From Candidatus Leptovillus gracilis (GTDB lineage: Bacteria > Chloroflexota > Anaerolineae > Promineifilales > Promineifilaceae), in contig JADJXA010000010.1 in the NCBI GenBank assembly GCA_016716065.1, forward strand, positions 1 to 64,000: DNA of 64,000 nucleotides, written 5' to 3'. Made by a program: the position numbers and the translations under genes. The stretch's first letter is position 1. Each line of letters begins with the position of its first letter. A model generated the notes under the pieces. That model did no database searches. It worked only from the letters and a program-made list of their open reading frames with translations, and was not told where the DNA came from. Positions 28,141 to 36,845 of this stretch are shown one piece after another.

Positions 28141-28420
28141 ACCAACCACAAATTCGTATGAACCTGATTTCGTCGCCCCGCCAGGTGACACGTTGCTGGA
28201 ACTATTAGAAGAGCGGCACATGACCCAATCAGAACTGGCCCAACGTATGGGACGGCCGCTCAAAACCATCAACGAAATTATTCGCGGGAAAACACAGCTA
28301 ACGCCCGAAACCGCGCTGCAATTGGAACTGGTATTCGGAACAACGGCCCGCGTCTGGCTCAATCTGGAGCAAAGCTATCAGGAGCATCTGGGGTGGCAAG
28401 CCGCTGGCGAGTCGTTGTAA
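28133..28420 (+). CDS. higA: HigA-family antitoxin (HTH, XRE type)
   Basis: A 95-residue DNA-binding antitoxin. The typical HigA blocks are PPGDTLLELLEERHMTQSEL, RMGRPLKTINEIIRGK (recognition helix) and TPETALQLELVFGTTARVWLNLE. I chose the ATG at 28133 because it overlaps the toxin stop and has AGGA upstream. The longer frame begins in toxin sequence. With the toxin truncated, it is an orphan antitoxin. It would bind the promoter of its own operon. Confidence 0.9.
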   Translation: MSKPTTNSYEPDFVAPPGDTLLELLEERHMTQSELAQRMGRPLKTINEIIRGKTQLTPETALQLELVFGTTARVWLNLEQSYQEHLGWQAAGESL

Positions 28421-28580
28421 GCCCACCAATCATGGCTGGACCGTTTTTCCATCAAAAATAGGCAAACCAGAGCCAGACCGACCAACGGCCGTACAAAAAA
28501 CAACCTCATCATGAAGCCAGCATCCCACCGGGCCATGATCAAAAACAGATTGTGTTACAATTCAACAACAAGAGTTGAGA

Positions 28581-28688
28581 ATGTCTAAGGCAATTATCTG
28601 GACAAAACACGCTGAACAAAACCGGGTTGAACGAGAGATTGAACGCTCCGACAAGGACAACCAGCATGAAAATCGTCTACGGCCGTGA
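28581..28688 (+). pseudogene. DUF4258-type toxin fragment
   Basis: The 35-residue ORF starts MSKAIIWTKHAEQNRVEREIE, resembling the N-terminus (HA-QR--ER) of DUF4258 proteins that pair with DUF2283. It then shifts into another frame and overlaps the next gene by 23 bp. It is too short to be active. Confidence 0.6.
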
Positions 28689-28863
28689 AACAGACACCCT
28701 GGTCATCACCCTCCGCGAAGAACGTATCCGCGAGAGCGACAAAATCCGCCCCGGCGTGATTGCCGATATTGGCTATGACGGCAAAATCGTCCGCTTTGAA
28801 ATTCTAAATGCCTCGCAATCAGTACAAAAGGCTGCGGAAATGCAATTTGCCGTGGAAGCATAG
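28666..28863 (+). CDS. DUF2283 family protein (putative antitoxin)
   Basis: A 65-residue protein, MKIVYGRETDTLVITLRE with later GVIADIGYDGKIVRFEILNAS, matching the DUF2283 pattern (Y-D-L-I, then G-I-D-D--G-I-GIEIL-AS). The family is usually the antitoxin partner of DUF4258. The start at 28666 is the family N-terminus. The upstream extension in the ORF has no support. The toxin partner is only a fragment. Confidence 0.85.
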   Translation: MKIVYGRETDTLVITLREERIRESDKIRPGVIADIGYDGKIVRFEILNASQSVQKAAEMQFAVEA

Positions 28864-28969
28864 CAGACCAGGAGACAAGGGGAAACAACAAGCCCATCCT
28901 TACCCATGTCTCGTCTGTCTATCCGGTAAACCAACTAACTAACCAACTAACTAACCCAGGAGAACGATT

Positions 28970-30184
28970 ATGTCTGACCAACGGCCGTTAACCATCCTCT
29001 GTCTCGCTTCTGAATTCAAAGGGCTGCCCTTCCTCCAGGCCGCCAGCGACGCCGGCTGCCGCGTCCTCCTCCTGGCCAACGAAAAAACGGCCAAAGAAGC
29101 CTGGCCCTGGGACAACATCCACCAGGTCTTCTACATGCCAGACATCTCCACCCAGCCCGACGTCACCTACGCCGTCAGCTACCTGACGCGCGGCCATAAA
29201 ATAAACCGCATCGTCGCCCTCGACGATTACGATGTCGCCACGGCCGCTTCCCTGCGTGAACACATGCGCCTGCCGGGCATCGGCGACAGCCTGGCCCGCC
29301 ACTTCCGCGACAAACTCGCCATGCGCGGGCAAGCCCGCCGCGCCGGCCTGCCCGTCCCCGATTTTGTCCCCGTCTTGAATTACGACGACCTGCGCGATTT
29401 CATGGAGCGCACACCCGCCCCCTGGGTCCTCAAGCCCCGCTTCGACGCCGGGGCCATCGGCATCCGCAAACTGCATCACAGCGAAGAATTGTGGCGCGCC
29501 CTGGATGAGTTGGGCGACAAACAATCCTTCTTCCTGCTGGAGCAGTTCATCCCCGGCGATGTGTACCACGTGGATTCGCTGGTCTGGGATGGGCAGGTGA
29601 TTTTTGCCAGCCCCAGCAAATATGGCCTGCCACCGCTCACCGTGTCGCATGGCGGCGGCATCTTCAGCACCCGCACCCTGTCCGCCGGCGACCCGGAAAC
29701 GCAGGCGCTGCTGGCCCTGAACCAGGAATTATTGGTCGGATTGCAACTGCCGCGCGGCGCGGCGCATACCGAGTTTATTCGCGGCCATGCAGACGGCCGT
29801 TTCTACTTCCTGGAAACGGCCGCCCGCGTCGGTGGCGCCAACATAGACCGCCTGGTCAAAGCGGCCACCGACATCGAACTCTGGGCCGAAGCCGCCCGCA
29901 TCGAAATCGCCCATGCCCGCGGCGAACAATATCACCTGCCCGCCATCCGCCACGATTACGCCGGACTGCTCATCTGCCTGGCCCACCAAAAACACCCCGA
30001 CCTGTCCGCCTACCAGGAGCCAGAAATCGTCTGGCGGCTGCCCAAAGACCATCACGCCGGCCTCATCGCCGTCTCCTGGGACGCCAGCCGCATCGAATAC
30101 CTGATGGGCCAATATGCCGAACGCTTCGCCCAAGATTTCCTGGCCGTACAGCCGCCCAAACAAGAGGCGCGCACAACGTTTTAA
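28970..30184 (+). CDS. ATP-grasp domain ligase
   Basis: A 404-residue protein of the carbamoyl-phosphate-synthase/biotin-carboxylase-like ATP-grasp group. A pre-ATP-grasp Rossmann-like domain (ILCLASEFKGLPFLQAA, RIVALDDYDVATAA) is followed by the ATP-grasp fold: WVLKPRFDAGAIGIRK (ATP-binding Lys and Gly loop), FLLEQFIPGDVYHVDSL, and metal-binding GRFYFLETAARVGGANI. It probably ligates a carboxylate to an amine, perhaps in peptide or small-molecule synthesis. The substrate is unknown. It has a clear AGGAGA site 6 bp before the ATG, after an AACTAACC-type repeat. Confidence 0.88.
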   Translation: MSDQRPLTILCLASEFKGLPFLQAASDAGCRVLLLANEKTAKEAWPWDNIHQVFYMPDISTQPDVTYAVSYLTRGHKINRIVALDDYDVATAASLREHMRLPGIGDSLARHFRDKLAMRGQARRAGLPVPDFVPVLNYDDLRDFMERTPAPWVLKPRFDAGAIGIRKLHHSEELWRALDELGDKQSFFLLEQFIPGDVYHVDSLVWDGQVIFASPSKYGLPPLTVSHGGGIFSTRTLSAGDPETQALLALNQELLVGLQLPRGAAHTEFIRGHADGRFYFLETAARVGGANIDRLVKAATDIELWAEAARIEIAHARGEQYHLPAIRHDYAGLLICLAHQKHPDLSAYQEPEIVWRLPKDHHAGLIAVSWDASRIEYLMGQYAERFAQDFLAVQPPKQEARTTF

Positions 30185-30278
30185 CCTGACCTGAACGGCG
30201 GTACGGCATACATCCCGGAGTACACGGGAAATTACTCGTTTCATCTCCGTGCCCTCCGTGGTGAAATCGCAAAAACCT

Positions 30279-30782
30279 ATGAACCAACATACATATCACC
30301 CCAATGTGGTGCAGCGCAGTATTCAACGAGCAGCCGCTTTACGGCCCATCTCCTGGGCCGCATCCTATGTGGCCCCCCACCTGGACCGCCCGATATACCG
30401 GCTGACCGGCGGGCGGCAAACGGCCGTTACCCTGCTCACCGGTCTGCCCATCATCATGCTCACCACCACCGGCGCCAAATCCGGCCAACCACGCACCATC
30501 CCCCTCGTCGCCATCCCCAACGACGATGGCCTGGTCATCATCGCTTCCAACTGGGGCGGCAAAAGCCACCCCGCCTGGTACCACAACCTGAAAGCCAACC
30601 CCGACTGTATCGCAGCCGTAAACGGCCGTGCCCAACCCTACACCGCCCACGAACTCAGCGGCGAAGCCAAAACGGCCGCCTACCGCAAAGCCGCCACCCT
30701 CTACGCCGGCTACAACGCTTACAAAACCCGCGCCGCCGGCCGCGAGATACCCGTCTTGCAGCTTGTAAGCCGTGAGCCGTAA
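30279..30782 (+). CDS. Deazaflavin (F420)-dependent nitroreductase-family oxidoreductase (DDN-like)
   Basis: A small split-barrel protein: PIIMLTTTGAKSGQPRTIPLVAI, then VIIASNWGGKSHPAWYHNLKANP, both hallmarks of the DDN family that binds coenzyme F420. It would catalyse hydride transfer in the cytoplasm, substrate unknown. I set the start at the ATG at 30279. Upstream codons in the frame come from a CACGGAGGGC-type repeat. Its C-terminus ends in a CCGTAAG/CCGTGAG heptad tract (about 30765-30800). Confidence 0.88.
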   Translation: MNQHTYHPNVVQRSIQRAAALRPISWAASYVAPHLDRPIYRLTGGRQTAVTLLTGLPIIMLTTTGAKSGQPRTIPLVAIPNDDGLVIIASNWGGKSHPAWYHNLKANPDCIAAVNGRAQPYTAHELSGEAKTAAYRKAATLYAGYNAYKTRAAGREIPVLQLVSREP

Positions 30783-30830
30783 GCCGCAGCCCGTGAGCCG
30801 TCGTTCTTTATTCCGCGTTCACCACCTATG

Positions 30831-30887
30831 CTCGCAAAGGTCATAATCTGACACTTTTGTCACCTTATCACCTTATCACCTTGTCAT
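30831..30887. repeat. Dispersed GTGACAA...TTTGCG repeat, copy 2 (inverted)
   Basis: CGCAAAGGTCATAATCTGACA, then three CACCTTATCAC-type units, ending at the start codon of the APH-like gene. It is the reverse complement of the repeat family at 18396 and 63943. Confidence 0.75.
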
Positions 30888-31794
30888 GTATATATCCATC
30901 CCCCCCGACTTCACCGCCCACATGCTCGAACTGTACGGCGATGTCGGCCGCGACTGGTTAACCCGTTTACCCATCATCCTGGCCGACTGCGCCCAACGCT
31001 GGCAGCTTACCCTACAACGGCCGTTCCCCCTCTCCTACAACTATGTCACCGCCGCCACCCGCGCCGATGGCACGGCCGTTGTCCTGAAAGTCGGCTGCCC
31101 CAACCCCGAGCTGCTGTCTGAAATTGCCGCGCTGCGCCATTACGACGGCCGGGGCGTCTGCCGCCTGCTGGCCGCCGACGAGGCCCAGGGCGCACTGCTG
31201 CTGGAGCGCGTCCTGCCCGGCCTTCCCCTGGCCGCCCTGCCCGACGATGAGGCGGCCGCTGCCGCTGCCGCCCAACTCATGCAGCAACTCTGGCAGCCGC
31301 CGCCCGCCGACCACTCTTTCCCCACGCTCGCCCAATGGACGGCCGCTTTGCTGCGTTTGCGCCCCTATTTTGGCGGCGGGACCGGTCCATTTCCGGCGCG
31401 GTTGGTGGATACGGCCGTTGCTCTCCGCGCCGAACTGTTGGCCGACGAGGTGACGCCCACCCTGCTGCATGGCGATTTTCACCACGACAACGTCCTCACC
31501 GCCCATCGCCAGCCCTGGCTGGCAATTGACCCCAAAGGCGTCGTCGGCGACCCGGCCTACGAACCGGCCTCGCTGCTCTACAACCCCATCCAGACCTTCC
31601 CCTTCCGCCCCGACATGCCGCGCCTGCTGCGCCGCCGCCTGGACATCCTGGCCGAGTTACTGTCCATTGACCGGGCGCGATTGCTGCGCTGGGGCATCGT
31701 GCAAAATGTGCTGTCCGTCTGGTGGAGCGTAGAAGGCAACGAAAACGGCTGGGAACCCGTCCTGCGCATCGGCGAAGCCATGCTAGAATTGTGA
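30886..31794 (+). CDS. APH(6)/hydroxyurea phosphotransferase-family kinase
   Basis: An aminoglycoside-phosphotransferase-fold kinase. The catalytic loop is LLHGDFHHDN (Asp197) and the metal-binding block is AIDPKGVVGDPAYE. That second block is characteristic of the streptomycin 6-kinase group rather than general APH enzymes. The N-lobe nucleotide Lys is in AVVLKVGCPN. Environmental members are often not resistance genes, so I infer only the fold and phosphotransfer. The start codon lies inside a dispersed repeat and no good ribosome site is visible. Confidence 0.85.
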   Translation: MYISIPPDFTAHMLELYGDVGRDWLTRLPIILADCAQRWQLTLQRPFPLSYNYVTAATRADGTAVVLKVGCPNPELLSEIAALRHYDGRGVCRLLAADEAQGALLLERVLPGLPLAALPDDEAAAAAAAQLMQQLWQPPPADHSFPTLAQWTAALLRLRPYFGGGTGPFPARLVDTAVALRAELLADEVTPTLLHGDFHHDNVLTAHRQPWLAIDPKGVVGDPAYEPASLLYNPIQTFPFRPDMPRLLRRRLDILAELLSIDRARLLRWGIVQNVLSVWWSVEGNENGWEPVLRIGEAMLEL

Positions 31795-31796
31795 AA

Positions 31797-31868
31797 GGTG
31801 AACGCTGAATTGCGAAGTAAAGAGACCTCCCCAACTTCACAATTCACAATTCATAATTCATAATTCAA
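31797..31868. repeat. Intergenic heptad hairpin
   Basis: GTGAAC/TGAATTG units and complementary CACAATT/CATAATT units lie between the APH-like and aminotransferase genes. Confidence 0.7.
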
Positions 31869-31878
31869 AGGGGTTCCC

Positions 31879-33057
31879 GTGAAAGAACTTTCCCATCTCC
31901 TCAACAACATCCCTTCTTCGCCCACGCTGGCCATCAACGACAAAGCCAAAGCATTGCAGCGCGCCGGCCATGATGTCATCGCCCTGGCCGGGGGCGACCC
32001 TGATTTTGCCACACCGCCGCACATTATCGAGGCCGCCTACCAGGCCATGTTGGCCGGGGCCACCCACTACCCCGCGCCGATGATCGGCATTCCGGCGGCG
32101 CTGGAGGCCATCGCCGCCAAAATGGAGCGCGAAAATGGCGTGCCCGTGCCCGACCCGCGCCATCAGATCATCATCACGCCGGGCGGGAAGTGGGGGCTGT
32201 ATCTGGCGTTAACGGCCGTCCTCAACCCCGGCGACGAAGTCCTCATCCTGGAACCCCATTGGGTCTCCTACCCACCGATGGTCACGCTGGCCGGCGGCGT
32301 GCCCGTGCCCGTCAGCCTGCCCGCCGCCGACAATTTCCGCATCACCGCCGCCGCACTGCGCGCCAGACTGACGCCGCACACCAAAGCGCTGCTGGTCAAC
32401 AACCCGTGCAACCCTACCGGCCGCGTCCTCACGCCGGAGGAATTGGCAGCCATTGTGGCGGTGGCTCTGCAAGCCGACCTGTATGTGATTGCGGATGAGA
32501 TTTACGAGAAGTTGGTGTTCGACGGCCGTACCCATCTCTCCGTCGCCGCCGCCCCCAACATGGCCGACCGCACCCTCACCATCAACGGCCTGACCAAATC
32601 CTACGCCATGACCGGCTGGCGGTTGGGCTGGCTGGTTGGCCCCGCGCCCATCATCCAACTGGCGACGCGCCTGAACAGCCAGGCCGTCTCCTGCGCCGCT
32701 ACCTTCTCCATGCACGCCTGCGTCGCCGCCCTCAACGGCCCACAGGAAAGCATTACCGAGATGCGCGACGCCTACCAGGCGCGGCGCGACTTCATGGTGC
32801 AAGCGCTGAACGAGATTGAAGGGATTGCCTGTCGTTCTATCGAGGGGGCGTTTTACCTGTTTCCCAGCTTCCCCGGCAGCCGCAAAAACAGCCTGGAATT
32901 GGCCGACGCCCTGCTGGACAAGGCGCAAATCGCTGGCGTGCCGGGCATCGCCTTTGGGCAAAGCGGCGAAGGCCACGTGCGTTTCGCCATCTCCACCGCC
33001 CTGCCCGACCTGGAGCGCGCCGTGGAGCGCCTGGCGCGGGTGGCCCATGCGTTGTAG
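31879..33057 (+). CDS. Class I/II PLP-dependent aminotransferase
   Basis: A fold-type I aminotransferase (aspartate aminotransferase subgroup Ib-like, 392 residues). Visible blocks are ALAGGDPDFATP near the N-terminus, NNPCNPTGRVLTPEEL, DEIYEKLVFDG, and the Schiff-base lysine in GLTKSYAMTGWRLGW. A C-terminal Arg in HVRFAIST is typical for the substrate carboxylate. Substrate is uncertain among aspartate, alanine, aromatic and similar amino acids. The GTG start has AAAGGGG upstream. It is a soluble cytoplasmic enzyme. Confidence 0.93.
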   Translation: MKELSHLLNNIPSSPTLAINDKAKALQRAGHDVIALAGGDPDFATPPHIIEAAYQAMLAGATHYPAPMIGIPAALEAIAAKMERENGVPVPDPRHQIIITPGGKWGLYLALTAVLNPGDEVLILEPHWVSYPPMVTLAGGVPVPVSLPAADNFRITAAALRARLTPHTKALLVNNPCNPTGRVLTPEELAAIVAVALQADLYVIADEIYEKLVFDGRTHLSVAAAPNMADRTLTINGLTKSYAMTGWRLGWLVGPAPIIQLATRLNSQAVSCAATFSMHACVAALNGPQESITEMRDAYQARRDFMVQALNEIEGIACRSIEGAFYLFPSFPGSRKNSLELADALLDKAQIAGVPGIAFGQSGEGHVRFAISTALPDLERAVERLARVAHAL

Positions 33058-33118
33058 CGTTTCATCTGGCAGACTTCATGAGTGGGCAGACCGACCGACT
33101 ACCACAAATGAAAACCCT

Positions 33119-33171
33119 GGGAACGCAGGCGTCTCGCCTGCTGTGGCGGACGAGATGTCCGCGCTCCTATT
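33119..33171. repeat. Palindromic GGGAGCGCAGGCGTC-type element, copy 1
   Basis: GGGAACGCAGGCGTCTCGCC...GAGATGTCCGCGCTCC forms an imperfect hairpin. Related copies are at 47149-47207 and 52429-52485. Confidence 0.75.
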
Positions 33172-33190
33172 TTCACAGGGGCATGGATGA

Positions 33191-35014
33191 CTACCCCATA
33201 GACGCAGCGCTGGCCCGTTTGATGATGACCAGGGTAAAATCGTCGAATTGGGCCATGTCGCCGGCGTGAGACTGCACGGCGTGCAGCAGCACGGCCGCCA
33301 GGTCTTCGGCGGATGTCTGGGGATTGGCGGCGAGGATGTCGGCAACGGCCGTATACAACCGCCCTTCGCCATACGCTTCATACGCCCCATCCACCGCCTC
33401 CGTGAGGCCATCGGTATACAAAACCAGCACGTCCCCCGGCCCAATGCCCACTTGCTGCTCTTGCATCTCGATTTCCGCGACCACGCCTAAAACGATGCCA
33501 TCCGAGTCCAATATCTCCACCTGCCCGGTGGTGGCGCGCCAGATAAAGGGGTGGTTGTGGCCGGCGTTGGCATAGAGGAAACGGCCGTCTCTGCCATCCA
33601 ACACCCCATAAAAAGCGCTAACAAACATGTCGGAACGGCTGTCGTCCTGTAAATAGCGGTTGGTCAGCATCAGCGCGTGGGCCGGGGGGTGGCCTTCCAG
33701 CGCCGTATTGCGGATCGTCGTGCGGCTGAGGGCCATGTAGAGGGCCGCCGGAACCCCCTTGTCGGCCACGTCGGCAATCACCACACCCCAGGCATCCTGG
33801 CTGCCGGGCAGCCGGAAAAAATCGTAAAAGTCGCCGCCTACCTGCCGCGCCGGTTCGTAAACGGCCGTAAACTCCCAACCCACTATCTCCGGGCAGCCCA
33901 ATGGCAGCAGGCTCAGTTGAATTTGCCGGGCCACAGCCAACTCCTCATCAATTCGCTGGCGGTGAAACTCCTCATCACGCAGGCGCACCCGCTCGATGGC
34001 GATGGCCGCCTGATTGGCCATGAGCTGCAAAAAGCGAATGTCAGCCACGTCGAACTGGCGCGGGTTTCGGGCGTCTATCACCAACACGCCGATGGAGCGC
34101 CCCTGGGCCACCATCGGGATCACCACCTCGGCGTGGAAATCCTCCTCACGGAACCAGTCAGACACCCAGGGAAAATCCTCTACGTCAGGAACCGATTCAC
34201 GCACGATGGGCTTTTGGCTGGCCATTACCTGGCCGGAAAAGCTGCCTTCTATTGGCACGCGAAAACCATGCCCCACCGGATCCGAGGTCCAGCCGGAGGC
34301 GGCGCGGAAATAGAGATTTTGGCCGCCCGGCCCTGGCAGCAGCACCGCGCAGGCGTCCAGGTCTTGCAGCTGCAGCACCTCGCCGACCAGATAATTCAGC
34401 AGCGCGTCCAGGTCCAATCGCCCCAAAAGCTGGTTGGAAAGGCGCAGCAGCGTGGCCTGCTCATGGATGCGCCGTTCGTGCATCATGTCGTACAGGCGGG
34501 CGCGCTCCAAAGCTGCCCCCATCTGGCTGCCGACATTGGTCAACAGGGCCAGGGCGCGTTCATCGAACGCTGCCCAACTGGGGGCGGCGACATTGAGGAT
34601 GCCCAGAATTTCGCTGCGGCCGCGCAGGGGCACGGAGGCGTGCACGACCAGATTGCCCCGGTCGCCGGCGATATCAGCCAGGCGGCTGCACCGCACTTCG
34701 TTGTAGGCGGCGGTCAGCTTGCCCTTGTTGCACAGCGACTGGCAGTCGCAATCTTTGTCCCAGGCGGCCGGGTTGTGGCGCGCCAGGGCCGGGGGCAATT
34801 GGCGCTGGGCGGCCAGGGTGTAGCCACGGCCGTCCCATCGTTCCTGGGCTTCGGGCTGACGCAAAAAAACCCAACCAGTCTCCAGGCGCAGCAAGGCGAT
34901 CAACTGCGCCAGGGAATCATCAAGGGCGCTGCGCGTGTCTACAGCCGAGTTGAGCGTGGCAGCAATCTGGTTTAAGGTTTGCAGGTCGGCAATCAGCCGG
35001 GAATTGTTGGTCAT
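33191..35014 (-). CDS. GAF-GAF-SpoIIE (PP2C-type) serine phosphatase
   Basis: A soluble signalling phosphatase. GAF domain 1 spans about residues 20-175 (with a CDCQSLC-type cysteine cluster), GAF domain 2 about 195-345, a short coiled linker (DEELAVARQIQLSLLP) follows, and the PP2C/RsbU domain spans about 375-600. Metal and catalytic blocks are visible: VGGDFYDFF, VVIADVADKGVPAAL, ANAGHNHPF, VLYTDGLTEA and FDDFTLVII. Such proteins dephosphorylate anti-sigma-factor antagonists in response to ligands or redox. No partner STAS or anti-sigma gene lies nearby. It is transcribed alone, and an element of family A sits just upstream. Confidence 0.93.
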   Translation of the reverse strand: MTNNSRLIADLQTLNQIAATLNSAVDTRSALDDSLAQLIALLRLETGWVFLRQPEAQERWDGRGYTLAAQRQLPPALARHNPAAWDKDCDCQSLCNKGKLTAAYNEVRCSRLADIAGDRGNLVVHASVPLRGRSEILGILNVAAPSWAAFDERALALLTNVGSQMGAALERARLYDMMHERRIHEQATLLRLSNQLLGRLDLDALLNYLVGEVLQLQDLDACAVLLPGPGGQNLYFRAASGWTSDPVGHGFRVPIEGSFSGQVMASQKPIVRESVPDVEDFPWVSDWFREEDFHAEVVIPMVAQGRSIGVLVIDARNPRQFDVADIRFLQLMANQAAIAIERVRLRDEEFHRQRIDEELAVARQIQLSLLPLGCPEIVGWEFTAVYEPARQVGGDFYDFFRLPGSQDAWGVVIADVADKGVPAALYMALSRTTIRNTALEGHPPAHALMLTNRYLQDDSRSDMFVSAFYGVLDGRDGRFLYANAGHNHPFIWRATTGQVEILDSDGIVLGVVAEIEMQEQQVGIGPGDVLVLYTDGLTEAVDGAYEAYGEGRLYTAVADILAANPQTSAEDLAAVLLHAVQSHAGDMAQFDDFTLVIIKRASAASMG

Positions 35015-35042
35015 ATCACTCTGGTTCTGTTACTTTGACACA

Positions 35043-35183
35043 GTGATCATCTAGAAATTACATGGCCCAGATTGGTCCAATCTAAAAAACAGGGGCATGG
35101 TTCATCGGGCGAAACATCTTCTTTACAAATTTACGCGGCATTGTCATTCCTTCGGCGTTGCTCAGGACAAGGTCTGAGCGGAG
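35043..35183. mobile_element. Composite of partial family A and family B inverted-repeat elements
   Basis: 35043-35092 is a family A end plus one AGATTGGTCCAATCT palindrome (the other half is missing). 35094-35148 matches the left end of the family B element at 15591, followed by a GCTCAGGAC/GAGCGGAGT palindrome. Confidence 0.7.
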
Positions 35184-36512
35184 TCATGGAAGCCTTCGGC
35201 TGCTATCTGTTTCATCCTCCAACGGTTTCTCTTTAAACAATACCTTGTCTACCCGATACCCGTCCATGTCAGCCACTTCAAAACGAAACCCACCCCAGAT
35301 GAAATGATTGCCGGTTGTAGGGATGCTCCCCAGCATAAATACAACAAAGCCCCCTAACGTTTGATATTTATCTTCACCCGGTAACAACCCAATGGCAAAT
35401 GCTTCCTTAAAATCGTCTATGGGGATGATTCCATCCACTAACCAGGAACCATCCTCACGCTGCACAATCGGTGGGTCTACTTTTTCGTTCAAGGTTGGAA
35501 TATCGCCAACAATGGCTTCGAGAATGTCAATCAGGGTCACCAATCCTTCAATCCCGCCATATTCATCAAAGACCAAAGCGATTTGTAGGCCACTCTGCCT
35601 GAAGCGTTCCAGAGCCTTTAGCGCCTGCATCTTATCCGGAATTAAAAGCGGTTCCTGCATTACGGTTCTGATGTCGAATGTCTCGCCTTCGAGGCAGGCG
35701 AAGAGCAGGTCTTTAGACTGCACCACACCCAGAACCCGGTCAAGGGCGCCATCACAGACGGGAAAGCGTGTACTGTTGGATTCATAGATGAGGTGGCGGA
35801 CTTCTTCCTGAGGCGCATTGACATCTATCCAGACAATTTCTGGTCGTGGCGTCATTATTGATTCCAAAGTTCGGTCTCCTAAACGAAAGATGCTTTCCAC
35901 CATATCCCGCTCGGCCTCCTCAATCGTGCCCGCCGCAGCGCCCTGTTGAAGCATCATCCTGATCTCCTCTTCATTGACCTCCTCGTCCTTTGGTGACTGA
36001 ACGCCCAGTAGTTTCAATGTCATGTCCGTGGCAATACTAAACAAACGGACAACGGGCGTGGCAATTATCGAAAGGGCGCGCATGGGCCGGGAAACCAAAG
36101 CAGCGATTTGCTCGGCATTGCCTAAAGCAATACGCTTCGGTACCAATTCGCCAATCACGACCGATAGGAAAGTTATTGTACCGACGACAATGACCAGACT
36201 AAGGGCGTCGGCATATCGTCCAACCCAGCGTAATTCACGCAGAGGAACTGCTAACTCGCCGGCGATGTTGGCGCCCCCGAACGCGCCGGCGAAGATGCCC
36301 ACCAGGGTAATGCCCACCTGAACAGTGGAGAGAAAGCGATTGGGACTATTGACCAATTCCAACGCCACTACAGCCCCACGGCTGCCACGCTGGGCCATTT
36401 GCTGTAAGCGGATAGGTCGGGCCGATACGATGGCAATTTCAGACATAGCAAAAAGCCCATTAATTACAAGCAGCAGCAGAATAATCGTGATTTCAAAAAG
36501 GGTTTCAGGCAT
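35184..36512 (-). CDS. CNNM/CorC-HlyC family transporter-type protein
   Basis: A 442-residue membrane protein with an N-terminal DUF21/CNNM domain (about 1-190; four hydrophobic segments, motifs NGLFAMSEIAIVSAR and VGITLVGIFAGAFGG), paired CBS domains (about 215-340; TPRPEIVWID, STRFPVCDG) and a C-terminal CorC_HlyC domain (GSWLVDGIIPIDDF, TLGGFVVFMLGSIP). Family members affect Mg2+/Co2+ export, with ATP-Mg binding to the CBS pair. It is transcribed alone. Confidence 0.93.
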   Translation of the reverse strand: MPETLFEITIILLLLVINGLFAMSEIAIVSARPIRLQQMAQRGSRGAVVALELVNSPNRFLSTVQVGITLVGIFAGAFGGANIAGELAVPLRELRWVGRYADALSLVIVVGTITFLSVVIGELVPKRIALGNAEQIAALVSRPMRALSIIATPVVRLFSIATDMTLKLLGVQSPKDEEVNEEEIRMMLQQGAAAGTIEEAERDMVESIFRLGDRTLESIMTPRPEIVWIDVNAPQEEVRHLIYESNSTRFPVCDGALDRVLGVVQSKDLLFACLEGETFDIRTVMQEPLLIPDKMQALKALERFRQSGLQIALVFDEYGGIEGLVTLIDILEAIVGDIPTLNEKVDPPIVQREDGSWLVDGIIPIDDFKEAFAIGLLPGEDKYQTLGGFVVFMLGSIPTTGNHFIWGGFRFEVADMDGYRVDKVLFKEKPLEDETDSSRRLP

Positions 36513-36845
36513 ATGGTTTATGTGCGAAACAAAAAGGTTTTTATTAACCCCTATTTTCCCTTTTGTCGAATTGCAAGTCTATAGCTCAGGGGTTCTTACG
36601 GCAGCCGCTAATGCCGCTGGCGAATCAGGTTAATTATTATGGTTAGGTGACGAGAAATATAGCTTCGTTTGTGCCCAAGTTCGTCTTTATGTTTATTAAG
36701 AGGCTGGTTGCAGCGAGAATATGCGACCAATAATGCCGCACATTAACAATCCAGGCAAAAAAATCAACCTCCTGATACGACCACCAGCTTTAACGTAGAC
36801 ACTGCACATTTCTAAATTATGGGCGCGGCGGGTGGCGCGGACCAG
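36513..36845. other. Intergenic, nothing recognised
   Basis: An AT-richer gap between two minus-strand genes. I see no ORF, RNA gene or inverted repeat worth calling. Confidence 0.6.

Noticed and set aside
30886..31794. Acquired antibiotic-resistance gene
   Set aside because: The APH(6)-type fold is clear but base composition matches the surroundings and there is no mobile context. Resistance is not shown.
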